A program made the position numbers and the translations under genes. The notes beneath the pieces are model-generated. The model was given only the letters and a program-made list of their open reading frames with translations. It was not told where the DNA came from and did no database searches. Positions 45,308 through 54,776 of a DNA stretch of 64,000 nucleotides are shown here, piece by piece (position 1 is the stretch's first letter; every line of letters begins with the position of its first letter). The stretch lies in assembly GCF_003086295.3 (NCBI RefSeq), contig NC_092044.1, positions 69,507,213 to 69,571,212 on the forward strand. Direction: 5' to 3'. Source of the DNA: Arachis hypogaea (lineage: Eukaryota > Streptophyta > Magnoliopsida > Fabales > Fabaceae).

Positions 45308-46432
45308 TTAGTGATGGCGGCTTGTTCTTCCTCTTGAAGATCTTATGGAGTGCTTGAGCTCCTCAATGTCTCTTCCTTGTCTTTGTTGCTCCTCTCTCAT
45401 GATTCTTTGATCTTCTATAATTTCATGGAGGAGGATGGAATGTTCTTGGTGCTCCACCCTTAGTTGTCCCATGTTGGAACTCAATTCTCCTAGGGAGGTA
45501 TTGATTTGCTCCCAATAGTTTTGTAGAGGAAAGTGCATCCCTTGAGGCATCTCAGGGATTTCATGATGAGAGGGGTCTCTTGTTTGCTCCATCCTTTTCT
45601 TAGTGATGGGCTTGTCCTCATCAATGGGGATGTCTCCATCTATGTCAATTCCAACTGAATAATAGAGGTGACAGATGAGATGGGGAAAGGCTAACCTTGC
45701 CAAGGTAGAGGACTTGTCCGCCACCTTATAAAGTTCTTGGGATATAACCTCATGAACTTCTATTTCCTCTCCAATCATGATGCTATGAATCATGATAGCC
45801 CGGTCTATAGTAACTTTGGACCGGTTGCTAGTCGGAATGATTGAGCATTGGATAAACTCCAACCATCCTCTAGCCACGGGCTTGAGGTCATGCCTTCTCA
45901 GTTGAACCGGCTTTCCTCTTGAATCTCTCTTCCATTGAGCGCCCTCTTCACAGGTGTCTATGAGGACTTGGTCCAACCTTTGATCAAAGTTGACCCTTCT
46001 AGTGTAAGGGTGTTCATCTCCTTGCATCATGGGCAAGTTGAATGCCAACCTTACATTTTCCGGACTAAAATCCAAGTATTTCCCCCGAACCATTGTAATC
46101 CAATTCTTTGGGTCCGGGTTCACACTTTGATCATGGTTCTTGGTGATCCATGCATTGGCATAGAATTCTTAAACCATTAAGATTCCAACTTGTTGAATGG
46201 GGTTGGTAAGAACTTCCCAACCTCTTCTTCGGATCTCATGTCGGATCTCCGGATATTCACTCTTTTTGAGTTTGAAAGGGACCTTGGGGATCACCTTCTT
46301 CAAGGCCACAACTTCATAGAAGTGGTCTTGATGCACCCTTGAGATTAATCTCTCCATCTCCCATGACTCGGAGGTGGAAGCTTTTGCCTTCCCTTTCCTC
46401 TTTCTAGAGGTTTCTCCGGCCTTGGATGCCAT
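45308..46432 (-). pseudogene. plant-specific 3' ORF of A2 (one nonsense codon)
   Basis: About 374 codons starting MASKAGETSRKRKGK (basic). One in-frame TAA at 46169 follows GILMV; A3 has MVQEFY there, so CAA became TAA. The conserved core has EYPEI...RRGWEVL, VARGWLEF and SIIPTSNRSKVTIDRAIMIH. This matches the 'putative plant transposon protein' domain found downstream of pol in Athila-type elements. The C-terminus is a coiled-coil-like helix. The position is that of env, but I see no signal peptide or membrane segment. Function unknown. Confidence 0.75.
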
Positions 46433-46866
46433 AAATGGTTATGGAAAAACAAAAAGCAATGCTTTTACCACACCAAACTTAAAAGGTTTGCTCGTCCTCG
46501 AGCAAAAGAAGAAAGAAGAGAGTAGAAGAAGAAGAAATGAAGGAGTGAAGATGGGTTTATATAGGAGTGGAGAGAGGGGTAGGGTTCGGTCATGTCTGGG
46601 TGGGTTTGGGAGGAAAAGTGGTTTGAATTTGAATGGTTAGGTAGGTAGGGTTTTATGAAGGATGGATGTGAGTGGTGAAGAGAAAGATGGGATTTGATAG
46701 GTGAGGAGTTTTTGGGGAAGAGGTGTTGAGGTGATTGGTGAATGGGTGAAGAAGAGAGAGAGTGGTGGGGTAGGTGGGGATCCTGTGAGGTCCACAGATC
46801 CTGAGGTGTCAAGGAAAAGTCATCCCTACACCAAGTGGCAAGCAAAAATGCTCTTTATGCCAATTC

Positions 46867-47037
46867 TGGCGTTAAACGCGGGGCTGGTGCCCATTTCTGG
46901 CATTTAACGCCAACTTCTTGCCCTTTCCTGGCGTTTAACGCCAGTCTGGTGCCCCTTTCTGGCGTTAAACGCCCAGAATGGTGCCAGACTGGGCGTTAAA
47001 CGCCCATTTGCTAGCTTCAGTGGCGTTTAAACGCCAG
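46867..47037. repeat. 31-bp-phased dyad array (A2, between ORFs)
   Basis: Six dyads of the TGGCGTTNAACGCCA type with GGC steps at 46868, 46899, 46930, 46961, 46992 and 47022. The intervals are 31, 31, 31, 31 and 30. Between them, AGAATGG and CCATTCT pieces form a second, weaker dyad half a period away. Confidence 0.88.
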
Positions 47038-47176
47038 CAAGTTCTCCTCCAGGGTGTGCTATTTTTCTATCTAATTTTCATTCTGTTTTTGCTTTTTCAA
47101 CTGATTTTGTGACTTCTCGTGATCATCAACCTACAGAAAACATAAAATAACAAAGGAAAATAGATAAAATATAACA

Positions 47177-47192
47177 TTGGGTTGCCTCCCAA
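47177..47192 (-). ncRNA. conserved hairpin after the A2 protease ORF
   Basis: TTGGGAGGCAACCCAA on the element strand, preceded by AAGCGCTTG. It lies 40 nt after the protease stop and upstream of the dyad array and the 3' ORF. Its stem is identical to A4 and differs from A3 and B2 by paired changes. Confidence 0.68.
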
Positions 47193-47231
47193 CAAGCGCT
47201 TCTTTAATGTCAGTAGCTTGACAGAGGGTTC

Positions 47232-48023
47232 TCATGGAGCCTCACAGATACTCAAAGCAATGTTGGAACCTCCCAACACCAAACTTAGAGTTTGAATGTG
47301 GGGGTTCAATACCAAACTTAGAATTTGGTTGTGGCCTCCCAACACCAAACTTAGAGTTTGACTGTGGGGCTCTGTTTGACTCTGTTTTGAGAGAAGCTCT
47401 TCATGCTTTCTCTCCATGGTGACAGAGGGATATCCTTGAGCCTTAAACACAAAGGATTCTTCATTCACTTGAATGATCAATTCTCCTCTATCCACATCAA
47501 TCACAGCCTTTGCTGTGGCTAGGAAGGGTCTGCCAAGGATGATGGATTCATCCATGCACTTCTCAGTCTCTAGGACTATAAAATCAGCAGGGATGTAATG
47601 GTCTTCAACTTTTACAAGAACATCCTCTACAAGTCCATAAGCTTGTTTTCTTGAATTGTCTGCCATCTCTAGTGAGATTTTTGCAGCTTGCACCTCAAAG
47701 ATTCCTAACTTCTCCATTATAGAGAGAGGCATGAGGTTTATGCTTGACCCTAGGTCACACAGAGCCTTCTTAAATGTCATGGTGCCTATGGTACAAGGTA
47801 TTGAAAACTTTCCAGGATCTTGTCTCTTTTGAGGTAATTTCTGCCAAGACAAGTCATCCAGTTCTTTGGTGAGCAAAGGGGGTTCATCCTCCCAAGTCTC
47901 ATTACCAAATAACTTGTCATTTAGCTTCATGATTGCTCCAAGGTATTTAGCAACTCGCTCTTCAGTGACATACTCATCCTCTTCAGAGGAAGAATACTCA
48001 TCAGAGCTCATGAATGGCAGAAG
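47232..48023 (-). CDS. pol: aspartic protease of A2
   Basis: 259 codons from the first ATG, in the same frame as gag and separated from it by one TGA (48024-48026), so it may be read through. Acidic linker (SSSEEDEYV), then FSIPCTIGTM, active site CDLGSSINLMP and IILGRPFLATAKAVIDVDRG. The last ~45 residues contain the repeat TLSLVLGG, encoded by three PPT-like CACCAAACTTA units read in a different frame from A4. No RT follows. Confidence 0.72.
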   Translation of the reverse strand, partial: LLPFMSSDEYSSSEEDEYVTEERVAKYLGAIMKLNDKLFGNETWEDEPPLLTKELDDLSWQKLPQKRQDPGKFSIPCTIGTMTFKKALCDLGSSINLMPLSIMEKLGIFEVQAAKISLEMADNSRKQAYGLVEDVLVKVEDHYIPADFIVLETEKCMDESIILGRPFLATAKAVIDVDRGELIIQVNEESFVFKAQGYPSVTMERKHEELLSKQSQTEPHSQTLSLVLGGHNQILSLVLNPHIQTLSLVLGGSNIALSICEAP

Positions 48024-49580
48024 TCAATCCAATGGAATCTCTATGGTCTCAGTGGGAGCCTCAGATTCCCATGGTTCCTCATTAGGGAACTCATTGGAGG
48101 CCAGTGGACGTCCATTGAGGTCTTCCTCAGTGGCGTTCACTGCCTCTCCCTCCTTTCCAAATTCGGCCATGCTGATGGCCTTGCACTCTCCTTTTGGATT
48201 CTCTTCTGTATTGCTTGGAAGAGTAATAGGAGGGAGTTCAGTAATTTTCTTACTCAGCTGACCCACTTGTGCCTCCAAATTTCTAATGGAGGACCTTGTT
48301 TCAGTCATGAAACTTTGAGTGATTTTGATTAGATCAGAGACCGTGGTTGCTAAGTCAGAGTGGTTCTTCTTAGAATTATCTGTCTGTTGCTGAGAAGATG
48401 ATGGAAAAGGCTTGCCATTGCTAAACCTATTTCTTCCACCATTATTATTGTTGAAACCTTGTTGAGGTCTCTGTTGATCCTTCCATGAAAGATTTGGATG
48501 ATTTCTCCATGAAGGATTATAGGTGTTTCCATAGGGTTCTCCCATGTAATTCACCTCTTCCATTGAAGGGTTCTCAGGATCATAAGCTTCTTCTTCAGAT
48601 GAAGCGTCCTTAGTACTGCCTGGTGTAGCTTGCATTCCAGACAGACTTTGAGAAATTAAATTGACTTGCTGAGTCAATATCTTGTTCTGAGCCAGTATGG
48701 CATTCAGAGTATCAATCTCAAGAACTCCTTTATTCTGATTAGTCCCATTGTTCACAGGATTCCTTTCAGAAGTGTACATGAATTGGTTATTTGCAACCAT
48801 TTCAATTAGTTCTTGAGCTTCTGTAGGCGTCTTTTTCAGATGAAGAGATCCTCCAGCAGAGCTATCCAAAGACATCTTGGACAGTTCAGACAGACCATCA
48901 TATAAAATACCTATGATGCTCCATTCAGAAAGCATGTCAGAGGGACACTTTCTGATTAATTGTTTGTATCTTTCCCAAGCTTCATAGAGGGATTCTCCTT
49001 CCTTCTGTCTGAAGGTTTGGACTTCCACTCTAAGCTTACTCAATTTTTGAGGTGGAAAGAACTTTGCCAAGAAGGCATTGACTAGCTTTTCCCAAGAGTT
49101 CAGGCTTTCTTTAGGTTGTGAGTCCAACCATGTCCTAGCTCTGTCTCTTACAGCAAAAGGGAATAGCATAAGTCTGTAGACCTCAGGGTTAACCCCATTA
49201 GTCTTGACAGTTTCACAGATTTGCAAGAATTTAGCTAAAAACTGATGAGGATCTTCCAATGGAAGTCCATGGAACTTGCAATTCTGTTGCATTAGAGAAA
49301 CTAATTGAGGCTTAAGCTCAAAGTTGTTTGCTCCAATGGCAGGGATAGAGATGCTTCTCCCATAGAAGTCGGGAGTAGGTGTAGTAAAGTCACCCAGCAC
49401 CTTCCTTGCATTGTTGGCATTGTTGTTGTTTTCGGCTGCCATGGGTTCTTCTTCTTTGAAGATTTCTGTTAGGTCCTCTACAGAGAATTGTGCCTTAGCT
49501 TCTCTTAGCTTTCGCTTCAAGGTCCTTTCAGGTTCAGGGTCAGCCTCAACAAGAATGCTTTTGTCTTTGCTCCTGCTCAT
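48024..49580 (-). CDS. gag: gag of A2, intact
   Basis: 518 codons, start MSRSKDKSILVEADPE at 49580. The Athila-type capsid region is at residues ~85-250 (QQNCKFHGLPLEDPHQFL, FAVRDRARTWLDSQP, FFPPQKLSKLRVEVQTF, LSELSKMSLDSSAGG). A Gln/Asn-rich region follows (~340-400), then a heptad-like segment (SSIRNLEAQVGQLSKKI). There is no CCHC knuckle. It would build the particle. With no stop or shift it is the best-preserved gag here. Confidence 0.88.
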   Translation of the reverse strand: MSRSKDKSILVEADPEPERTLKRKLREAKAQFSVEDLTEIFKEEEPMAAENNNNANNARKVLGDFTTPTPDFYGRSISIPAIGANNFELKPQLVSLMQQNCKFHGLPLEDPHQFLAKFLQICETVKTNGVNPEVYRLMLFPFAVRDRARTWLDSQPKESLNSWEKLVNAFLAKFFPPQKLSKLRVEVQTFRQKEGESLYEAWERYKQLIRKCPSDMLSEWSIIGILYDGLSELSKMSLDSSAGGSLHLKKTPTEAQELIEMVANNQFMYTSERNPVNNGTNQNKGVLEIDTLNAILAQNKILTQQVNLISQSLSGMQATPGSTKDASSEEEAYDPENPSMEEVNYMGEPYGNTYNPSWRNHPNLSWKDQQRPQQGFNNNNGGRNRFSNGKPFPSSSQQQTDNSKKNHSDLATTVSDLIKITQSFMTETRSSIRNLEAQVGQLSKKITELPPITLPSNTEENPKGECKAISMAEFGKEGEAVNATEEDLNGRPLASNEFPNEEPWESEAPTETIEIPLD

Positions 49581-50276
49581 ATGAAAGAGAAGAGAACAAG
49601 AAAATATGGAATCCTCTATGTCACAGTATAGAGATTCCTTGAGGTGTCAGAGGAAAAGAAAAATAGAAGGAAGAGGTAGAAAATTCGAACTTATCAAGGA
49701 AGATGGAGTTCGAATTGTGCATTAAGGAATAGTGTTAGTCCATAAATTGAAGGATGTGAGAAGAAGGAAAGATATTTTCGAAAATTAAGTAAAAGTTTTC
49801 AAAAACATTTTGAAAAACACTAATTGATTTTCGAAAACCAAGGGTGGAAAAGAAATCAAGTGATTTTTGAAAAAGATTTTGAAATTAGAAAGTAAAAAGA
49901 TATGATTGAAAACTATTTTGAAAAAGATGTGATTTAAGAAGATATGATTGAAAAAGATATAGTTTTAAAAAGAGATGATTGAGAAGATATGATTTGAAAA
50001 ACAATTTAAAAAGATTTGATTTTGAAAATTAATGACTTGGCTAACAAAAAAAGATATGATTCAAACATTAAACCTTTCTCAACAGAAAAGGCAACATACT
50101 TGAATTGTTGAATCAAATCATTAATTGTTAGCAAGTATTTTTGAAAATGGGAAGAAATTGATTTTGAAAAAGATTTGATTGAAAATATTTTATTTGAAAA
50201 AGATTTGATTTTGAAAAATGTTGAAAACTTGAAAAAAATTTGAACTGAAAACAAAAGCTTCCCTTTTGTGCCATCT

Positions 50277-50425
50277 TGGCGTTAAACGCCCAGAATGGTG
50301 CACATTCTGGCGTTTAACGCCCAAAGCACTACCCTTTTGGGCGTTAAACACCCAGCCAGGCACCCTGGCTGGCGTTTAAACGCCAGTTTGCCTTCCTCAC
50401 TGGGTGTTTTGAACGCCCAGCTTTT
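50277..50425. repeat. 31-bp-phased dyad array (A2 leader)
   Basis: Five dyads with GGC or GGT steps at 50278, 50309, 50340, 50371 and 50403 (intervals 31, 31, 31, 32). They include GGCGTTAAACGCC and GGCGTTTAAACGCC forms. It lies in the transcribed leader upstream of gag. Confidence 0.85.
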
Positions 50426-50911
50426 TCTATGCAATTCCTCTGCTGTATGTTCTGAATCTTCAATTCTCTGTATTATTGACTTGAAAAGACACAAATTAAA
50501 AATATTTTTGGATTTTTAATAATGAGGAATAATCAAAATGCAACTAAAATCAAATAAACAATGCATGCAAGACACCAAACTTAGAAGTTTGTATACTACT
50601 GACACTAACAAAATACTCAAGACAAGAGAATTTAAAGATCAAAACAAGGAAATCATCAAGAACAACTTGAAGATTAATGAAGACACATGCATGAATTCGA
50701 AAAATGCAAGAAGAATAGAAACATGCAATTGACACCAAACTTAAAATGAGACTAGTGTCTCAATAAGAAACATAAATTTTTTTTGGTTTTTATGATTTTG
50801 TAATTTTTTTATGGTTTTTTTTTTCGAAAACTATGTGGAAAAGTAAAATAAAGGATTCAAAATTCTTAATGAGAATCCCAGGAATCATTGCAATGCTAGT
50901 CTAAGACTCAG

Positions 50912-51116
50912 GTCCAGGAATTAGACATGGCTTCATAGCCAGCCAAGCTTTCAAAGAAAGCTCCGGTCCAAAACACTAGACATGGCCAATGGCCAGCCAA
51001 GCCTTAGCAGATCATTGCTCCAAAAGCAAGATTGATAGAAATCAACAAGCTCTTGTGATGATAAGTTGAAACCTCGGTCCAATAAAATTAGACATGGCTT
51101 CACAGCTAGCCAGACT
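50912..51116 (-). repeat. threefold leader repeat near the PBS (A2)
   Basis: Three units with CGGTCCA, TTAGACATGGC and GCCAGCCA(AGCTT) at about 50912-50948, 50962-51003 and 51073-51116. Each can pair GGCTGGC-type segments with GCCA. A1 has the same three units at 7793-7992. The position between PBS and gag is where packaging or dimerisation signals lie in retroelements; that role is inference. Confidence 0.55.
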
Positions 51117-51216
51117 TCAACAGATCATTATGAAACTATAGAATTCATTCTTAAGAATTCTGAAAAATACCTAATCTAAGCAACAAGATTAACCGTCAGT
51201 TGTCCAAACTCAAACA

Positions 51217-51235
51217 ATCCCCGGCAACGGCGCCA
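51217..51235 (-). promoter_or_regulatory. primer binding site (tRNA-Asp) of A2
   Basis: TGGCGCCGTTGCCGGGGAT on the element strand, six bases from the LTR. It is complementary to plant tRNA-Asp. Confidence 0.9.
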
Positions 51236-51241
51236 AAAACT

Positions 51242-52885
51242 TGGTGCACGAAATTGTGATCATCAATGGCGCCATCAACATGGTACGCACAATTGTAATC
51301 TCAACTCTTTATCACAACTTCGCACAACTAACCAGCAAGTGTACAGGGTCGTCCAAGTAATAAACCTTACGCGAGTAAGGGTCGATCCCACGGAGATTGT
51401 TGGTATGAAGCAAGCTATGGTCACCTTGTAAATCTTAGTCAGGCAAACTCAAATGGTTATGGATGATGTATGAATAAAACATAAAGATAAAGATAGAGAT
51501 ACTTATGTAATTCATTGGTGAGAATTTCAGATAAACGTATGGAGATGCTTTGTCCCTTCCGTCTCTCTGCTTTCCTACTGTCTTCATCCAATCCTTCTTA
51601 CTCCTTTCCATGGCAAGCTGTATGTAGGGTTTCACCGTTGTCAGTGGCTACCTCCCATCCTCTCAGTGAAAATGTTCAATGCACCCTGTCACGGCACGGC
51701 TATTCAGCTGTCGGTTCTCGATCATGTCGGAATAGAATCCAGTGATTCTTTTGCGTCTGTCACTAACGCCCCACAATCGGGAGTTTGAAGCTCGTCACCG
51801 TCATTCAATCATTGAATCCTACTCAGAATACCACAGACAAGGTTTAGACCTTCCAGATTCTCTTGAATGCCGCCATCAGTTCTAGCTTATACCACGAAGA
51901 TTCCGATTAAGGGATCCAAGAGATAAACATTCAAGCCTTGTTTGCTTGTAGAACAGAAGTGGCTGTTAGGCACTCGTTCATAAGTGAGAATGATGATGAG
52001 TGTCACATAATCATCACATTCATCATGTTCTTGGGTGCAAATGAATATCTTAGAACAAGAACAAGCCGAATTGAATAGAAGAACAATAGTAATTGCATTA
52101 ATACTCGAGGTACAGCAGAGCTCCACACCTTAATCTATGGTGTGTAGAAACTCCACCGTTGAAAATACATAAGAACAAAAGTGATCATTGGCTTCGGCCC
52201 CAGAGAGGGAACCAGAAGAACCAATATCTGATCTAAGATCTAAAGTGATCAAAAGATGAAAATACAATAGCAAAAGGTCCTATTTGTAGAGAACTAGTAG
52301 CCTAGGGTTTACAAGGATGAGTAAATGACATAAAAATCCACTTCCGGGCCCACTTGGTGTGTGCATGGGCTGAGCATTGAAGCATTTTCGTGTAGAGACT
52401 CTTCTTGGAGTTAAACGCCAGCTTTTGTGCCAGTTTGGGCATTTAACTCCCATTCTTGTGCCAGTTCCGGCGTTTAACGCCGGGCAGTTTTGAGTTGATT
52501 TGGAACACCGGTTTGGGCCATCAAATCTCGGGCAAAGTATGGACTATTATATATTGCTGGAAAGCCCAGGATGTCTACTTTCCAACGCCGTTGAGAGCGC
52601 GCAAATTGGGCTTCTGTAGCTCCAGAAAATCCACTTCGAGTGTAGGGAGGTCAGAATCCAATAGCATCTACAGTCCTGTTCAGCCTCTGAATCAGATTTT
52701 TGCTCAGGTCCCTCAATTTCAGCCAGAAAATACCTGAAATCACAGAAAAATACACAAACTCATAGTAAAGTCCAGAAAAGTGAATTTTAACTAAAAACTA
52801 ATAAAAATATAGTAAAAACTAACTAAAATATACTAAAAACTTACTAAAAATAATGCCAAAAAGTGTATAAATTATCCGCTCATCA
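51242..52885 (-). repeat. A2 5' LTR
   Basis: 1644 bp, TGGTGCACG...CGCTCATCA on the plus strand. Dyads in U3 have steps at 52407, 52438, 52469 and 52502 (31, 31, 33). The TATA-type box on the element strand is CTACAAATAG at about 52288-52279. The U5 block is at 51337-51392. A PBS-junction echo (ATGGCGCCATCAACATGGT) is about 27-45 bp inside the end. Confidence 0.9.
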
Positions 52886-53879
52886 AGCTCCTATAGCTCA
52901 TGCCCCTGCTTCTCTTGTTCCTTCAGCAATTTGCAGAGCATGCAGTTTTGATTCTGCTGTTCTTCCTTAATTTGTTCCATAGCTTCTTGCAGCTTGGCAA
53001 CAGATGCTTCTAGGCGGGCCCAATAGTCAAATTCAGGAAGTTCAGGGAGGAATTCCTGCACCCTCCTTTTGATAGAGTTATCTTGCATTTGTCCTTCCAT
53101 TGACTTCTTGGTGATTGGATATTCAGTTGGGATGAATTCATCTACTCTCATCCTCACCCCAGCATCTTTAAGTGGAGTTCAGTGGAGTTCTTGTTTGCAA
53201 TTGTGTAAATCTCACAAGAAATCAGATGATGAATCTCCACTTCTTTTCCCAGCATAATGCAATGAATCATCACTGCTCTCTTGACAGTGACCTCAGAACG
53301 GTTACTAGTGGGCAATATAGAACGCCCAATGAAGTCTAGCCAACCTCTTGCAACTGGATTGAGATCTCCCCTCTTGAGTTGGTTTGGGACACCTTTTGAA
53401 TTGGTTATCCACTTAGTTCCAGGGAGGCATATGTCCTCTAGAACTTGATTCAACCCCTTATCTGCTCTCACCATTCTCCTATTAAAGGATTCAAGATCAT
53501 CTTGTAGTTGAGGCAGTTTGAAGACATCTCTTATTTTGTCCAGATGGAAGTAAATAGTTCTCCCTCTGACCATGGTTCTGTAGGTATGGAAAGCAGTTCC
53601 ATTCATTCTCTGCTTATCTGTCAGCCACAGATTTGAGTAGAATTCCTGAACCATGTTTCTTCCAACCTTTGTCTCAGGATTGGCTAGAATTTCCCATCCT
53701 CTATTTCGAATTTGCTCTTGGACCTCTGGATATTCGTCTTCTTTCAGATCGAATTTAACTTCTGGGATCACTGACCTTAGACCCATTATTTTGTGGTAAT
53801 GGTCTGCATGTTCTTTGGTTAAGAACCTCTCTTGACTCCTCTTGCCTCTTGAATTGGTTTGTTTTCCTTTGGGCGCCAT
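52886..53879 (-). pseudogene. plant-specific 3' ORF of A3
   Basis: Start MAPKGKQTNSRGKRSQ at 53879, by match to A2; the ATG at 53987 is upstream and not conserved. The core is intact: EYPEVQEQIRNRGWEIL, MVQEFYSNLWLTD, VARGWLDFIGRSI and PTSNRSEVTVKRAVMIH. A deletion with frameshift near 53160 removes the LAFPHL segment. The helix-rich tail (EASVAKLQEAMEQIKEEQQ) runs to a TAG and the A2 insertion. Same family as the A2 ORF; function unknown. Confidence 0.78.
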
Positions 53880-54293
53880 GGTCTTGATGAGCCTTAGCTT
53901 AGTGATCACGGAAAAGCACACCAAGCTTAGAGGTTTGCTTGCCCTCAAGCAAAAGAAAGGAAAGGGGAGAGAGAGGAGGAGAAGCAAATTCGAATGGTGA
54001 AGAGAGGGGGATGGCCGAATGTGTATTTATAAGGGAGGGGGAGAAATTTTGAAAATTTTGAAAGAGATTTGAGAAGATATGGAAAGAATTTGAGAAAATA
54101 CTTGATTTTTTGAAGAAGATTTGGAAAGGATTTGAAAGAGATTTGAGAAATAATTTAGAAAATTGTTGGATTTTTGAAATTTGAGGGTGAATGATGAAAA
54201 TTTGTAACATGTTTATGTAGAAAATTATGGGTCAAAACATGAAAGTTTGAAAAAATTTGAAGTGGAAAGCAAAATCTCCTTCTCCTTCCTTTC

Positions 54294-54592
54294 TGGCATT
54301 AAACGCCCAGAATGGTATCCATTCTGGTGTTTAACGCCCAATTGTTGGCCATCATGGGCGTTTAACGCCCAGCCAGGCACCCTGGCTGGCGTTAAACGCC
54401 AGAAATTCCTTTATCACTGGGCGTTTTGCTGAACACCCAGGATGCTGCAATTCTGGCGTTAAACGCCTAGAATGGTGCCCATTCTGGCGTTTAACGTCCA
54501 AAATGGTGCCTTTACTGGCGTTAAACACCCAGAATGGTATCCATTCTGGTGTTTAACGCCCAGAGTGTCCTTTACTGGCGTTTTCTTGCCAG
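54294..54592. repeat. 31-bp-phased dyad array (A3, between ORFs)
   Basis: Ten dyads with GGC or GGT steps at 54295, 54326, 54357, 54388, 54420, 54455, 54486, 54517, 54548 and 54577 (31, 31, 31, 32, 35, 31, 31, 31, 29). This is the longest and cleanest array in the window. It lies between the hairpin and the 3' ORF. Confidence 0.9.
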
Positions 54593-54718
54593 CAAGCTCC
54601 TTTTCTCTGCTTTTCACTGAATCCTTCTGTAGCTCTGTGAATTCCTTCAATTTCAATGATCAACTTTGAAGAATATATATCAAACTTTTATTAAGTAAAA
54701 CAAATAACCTACTAATGA

Positions 54719-54734
54719 CTGGGTTGCCTCCCAG
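54719..54734 (-). ncRNA. conserved hairpin after A3 pol
   Basis: CTGGGAGGCAACCCAG on the element strand, preceded by AAGCGCTTG. It lies 43 nt after the pol stop at 54777. Compared with A2 and A4 the outer pair is C-G in place of T-A, with the same AGGCAA loop. Confidence 0.7.
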
Positions 54735-54776
54735 CAAGCGCTTCTTTATTGTCTTTTGCTGGACCTTTACTGAGAC

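Larger units (their letters stand above)
49581..51216 (-). other. A2 leader between gag and PBS
   Basis: There is no gene. On the plus strand it holds an AT-rich GAAAAAGATATGATT tract (about 49740-50260) and a five-unit dyad array (50277-50425). It also has PPT-like motifs at 50568 and 50731 and three repeats around TTAGACATGGC (50912-51116). Confidence 0.65.
42787..52885 (-). mobile_element. A2: young non-autonomous Athila-type element
   Basis: 10,099 bp, complete: LTRs of 1605 and 1644 bp, PPT, 3' ORF, dyad array, hairpin, protease, intact gag, leader and PBS. It has a perfect 5-bp target duplication AGCTC (42782-42786 and 52886-52890). The first 340 bp of the two LTRs differ at about three positions by eye, so the insertion is recent. 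There is no RT, RNase H or integrase. It resembles the partner relation of non-autonomous and autonomous Athila-like families known in Arachis. Confidence 0.92.

Noticed and set aside
45308..46432. Calling the 3' ORF an envelope protein
   Set aside because: Its position fits env, but there is no signal peptide, transmembrane segment or cleavage site visible; the content matches a plant-specific domain of unknown role.
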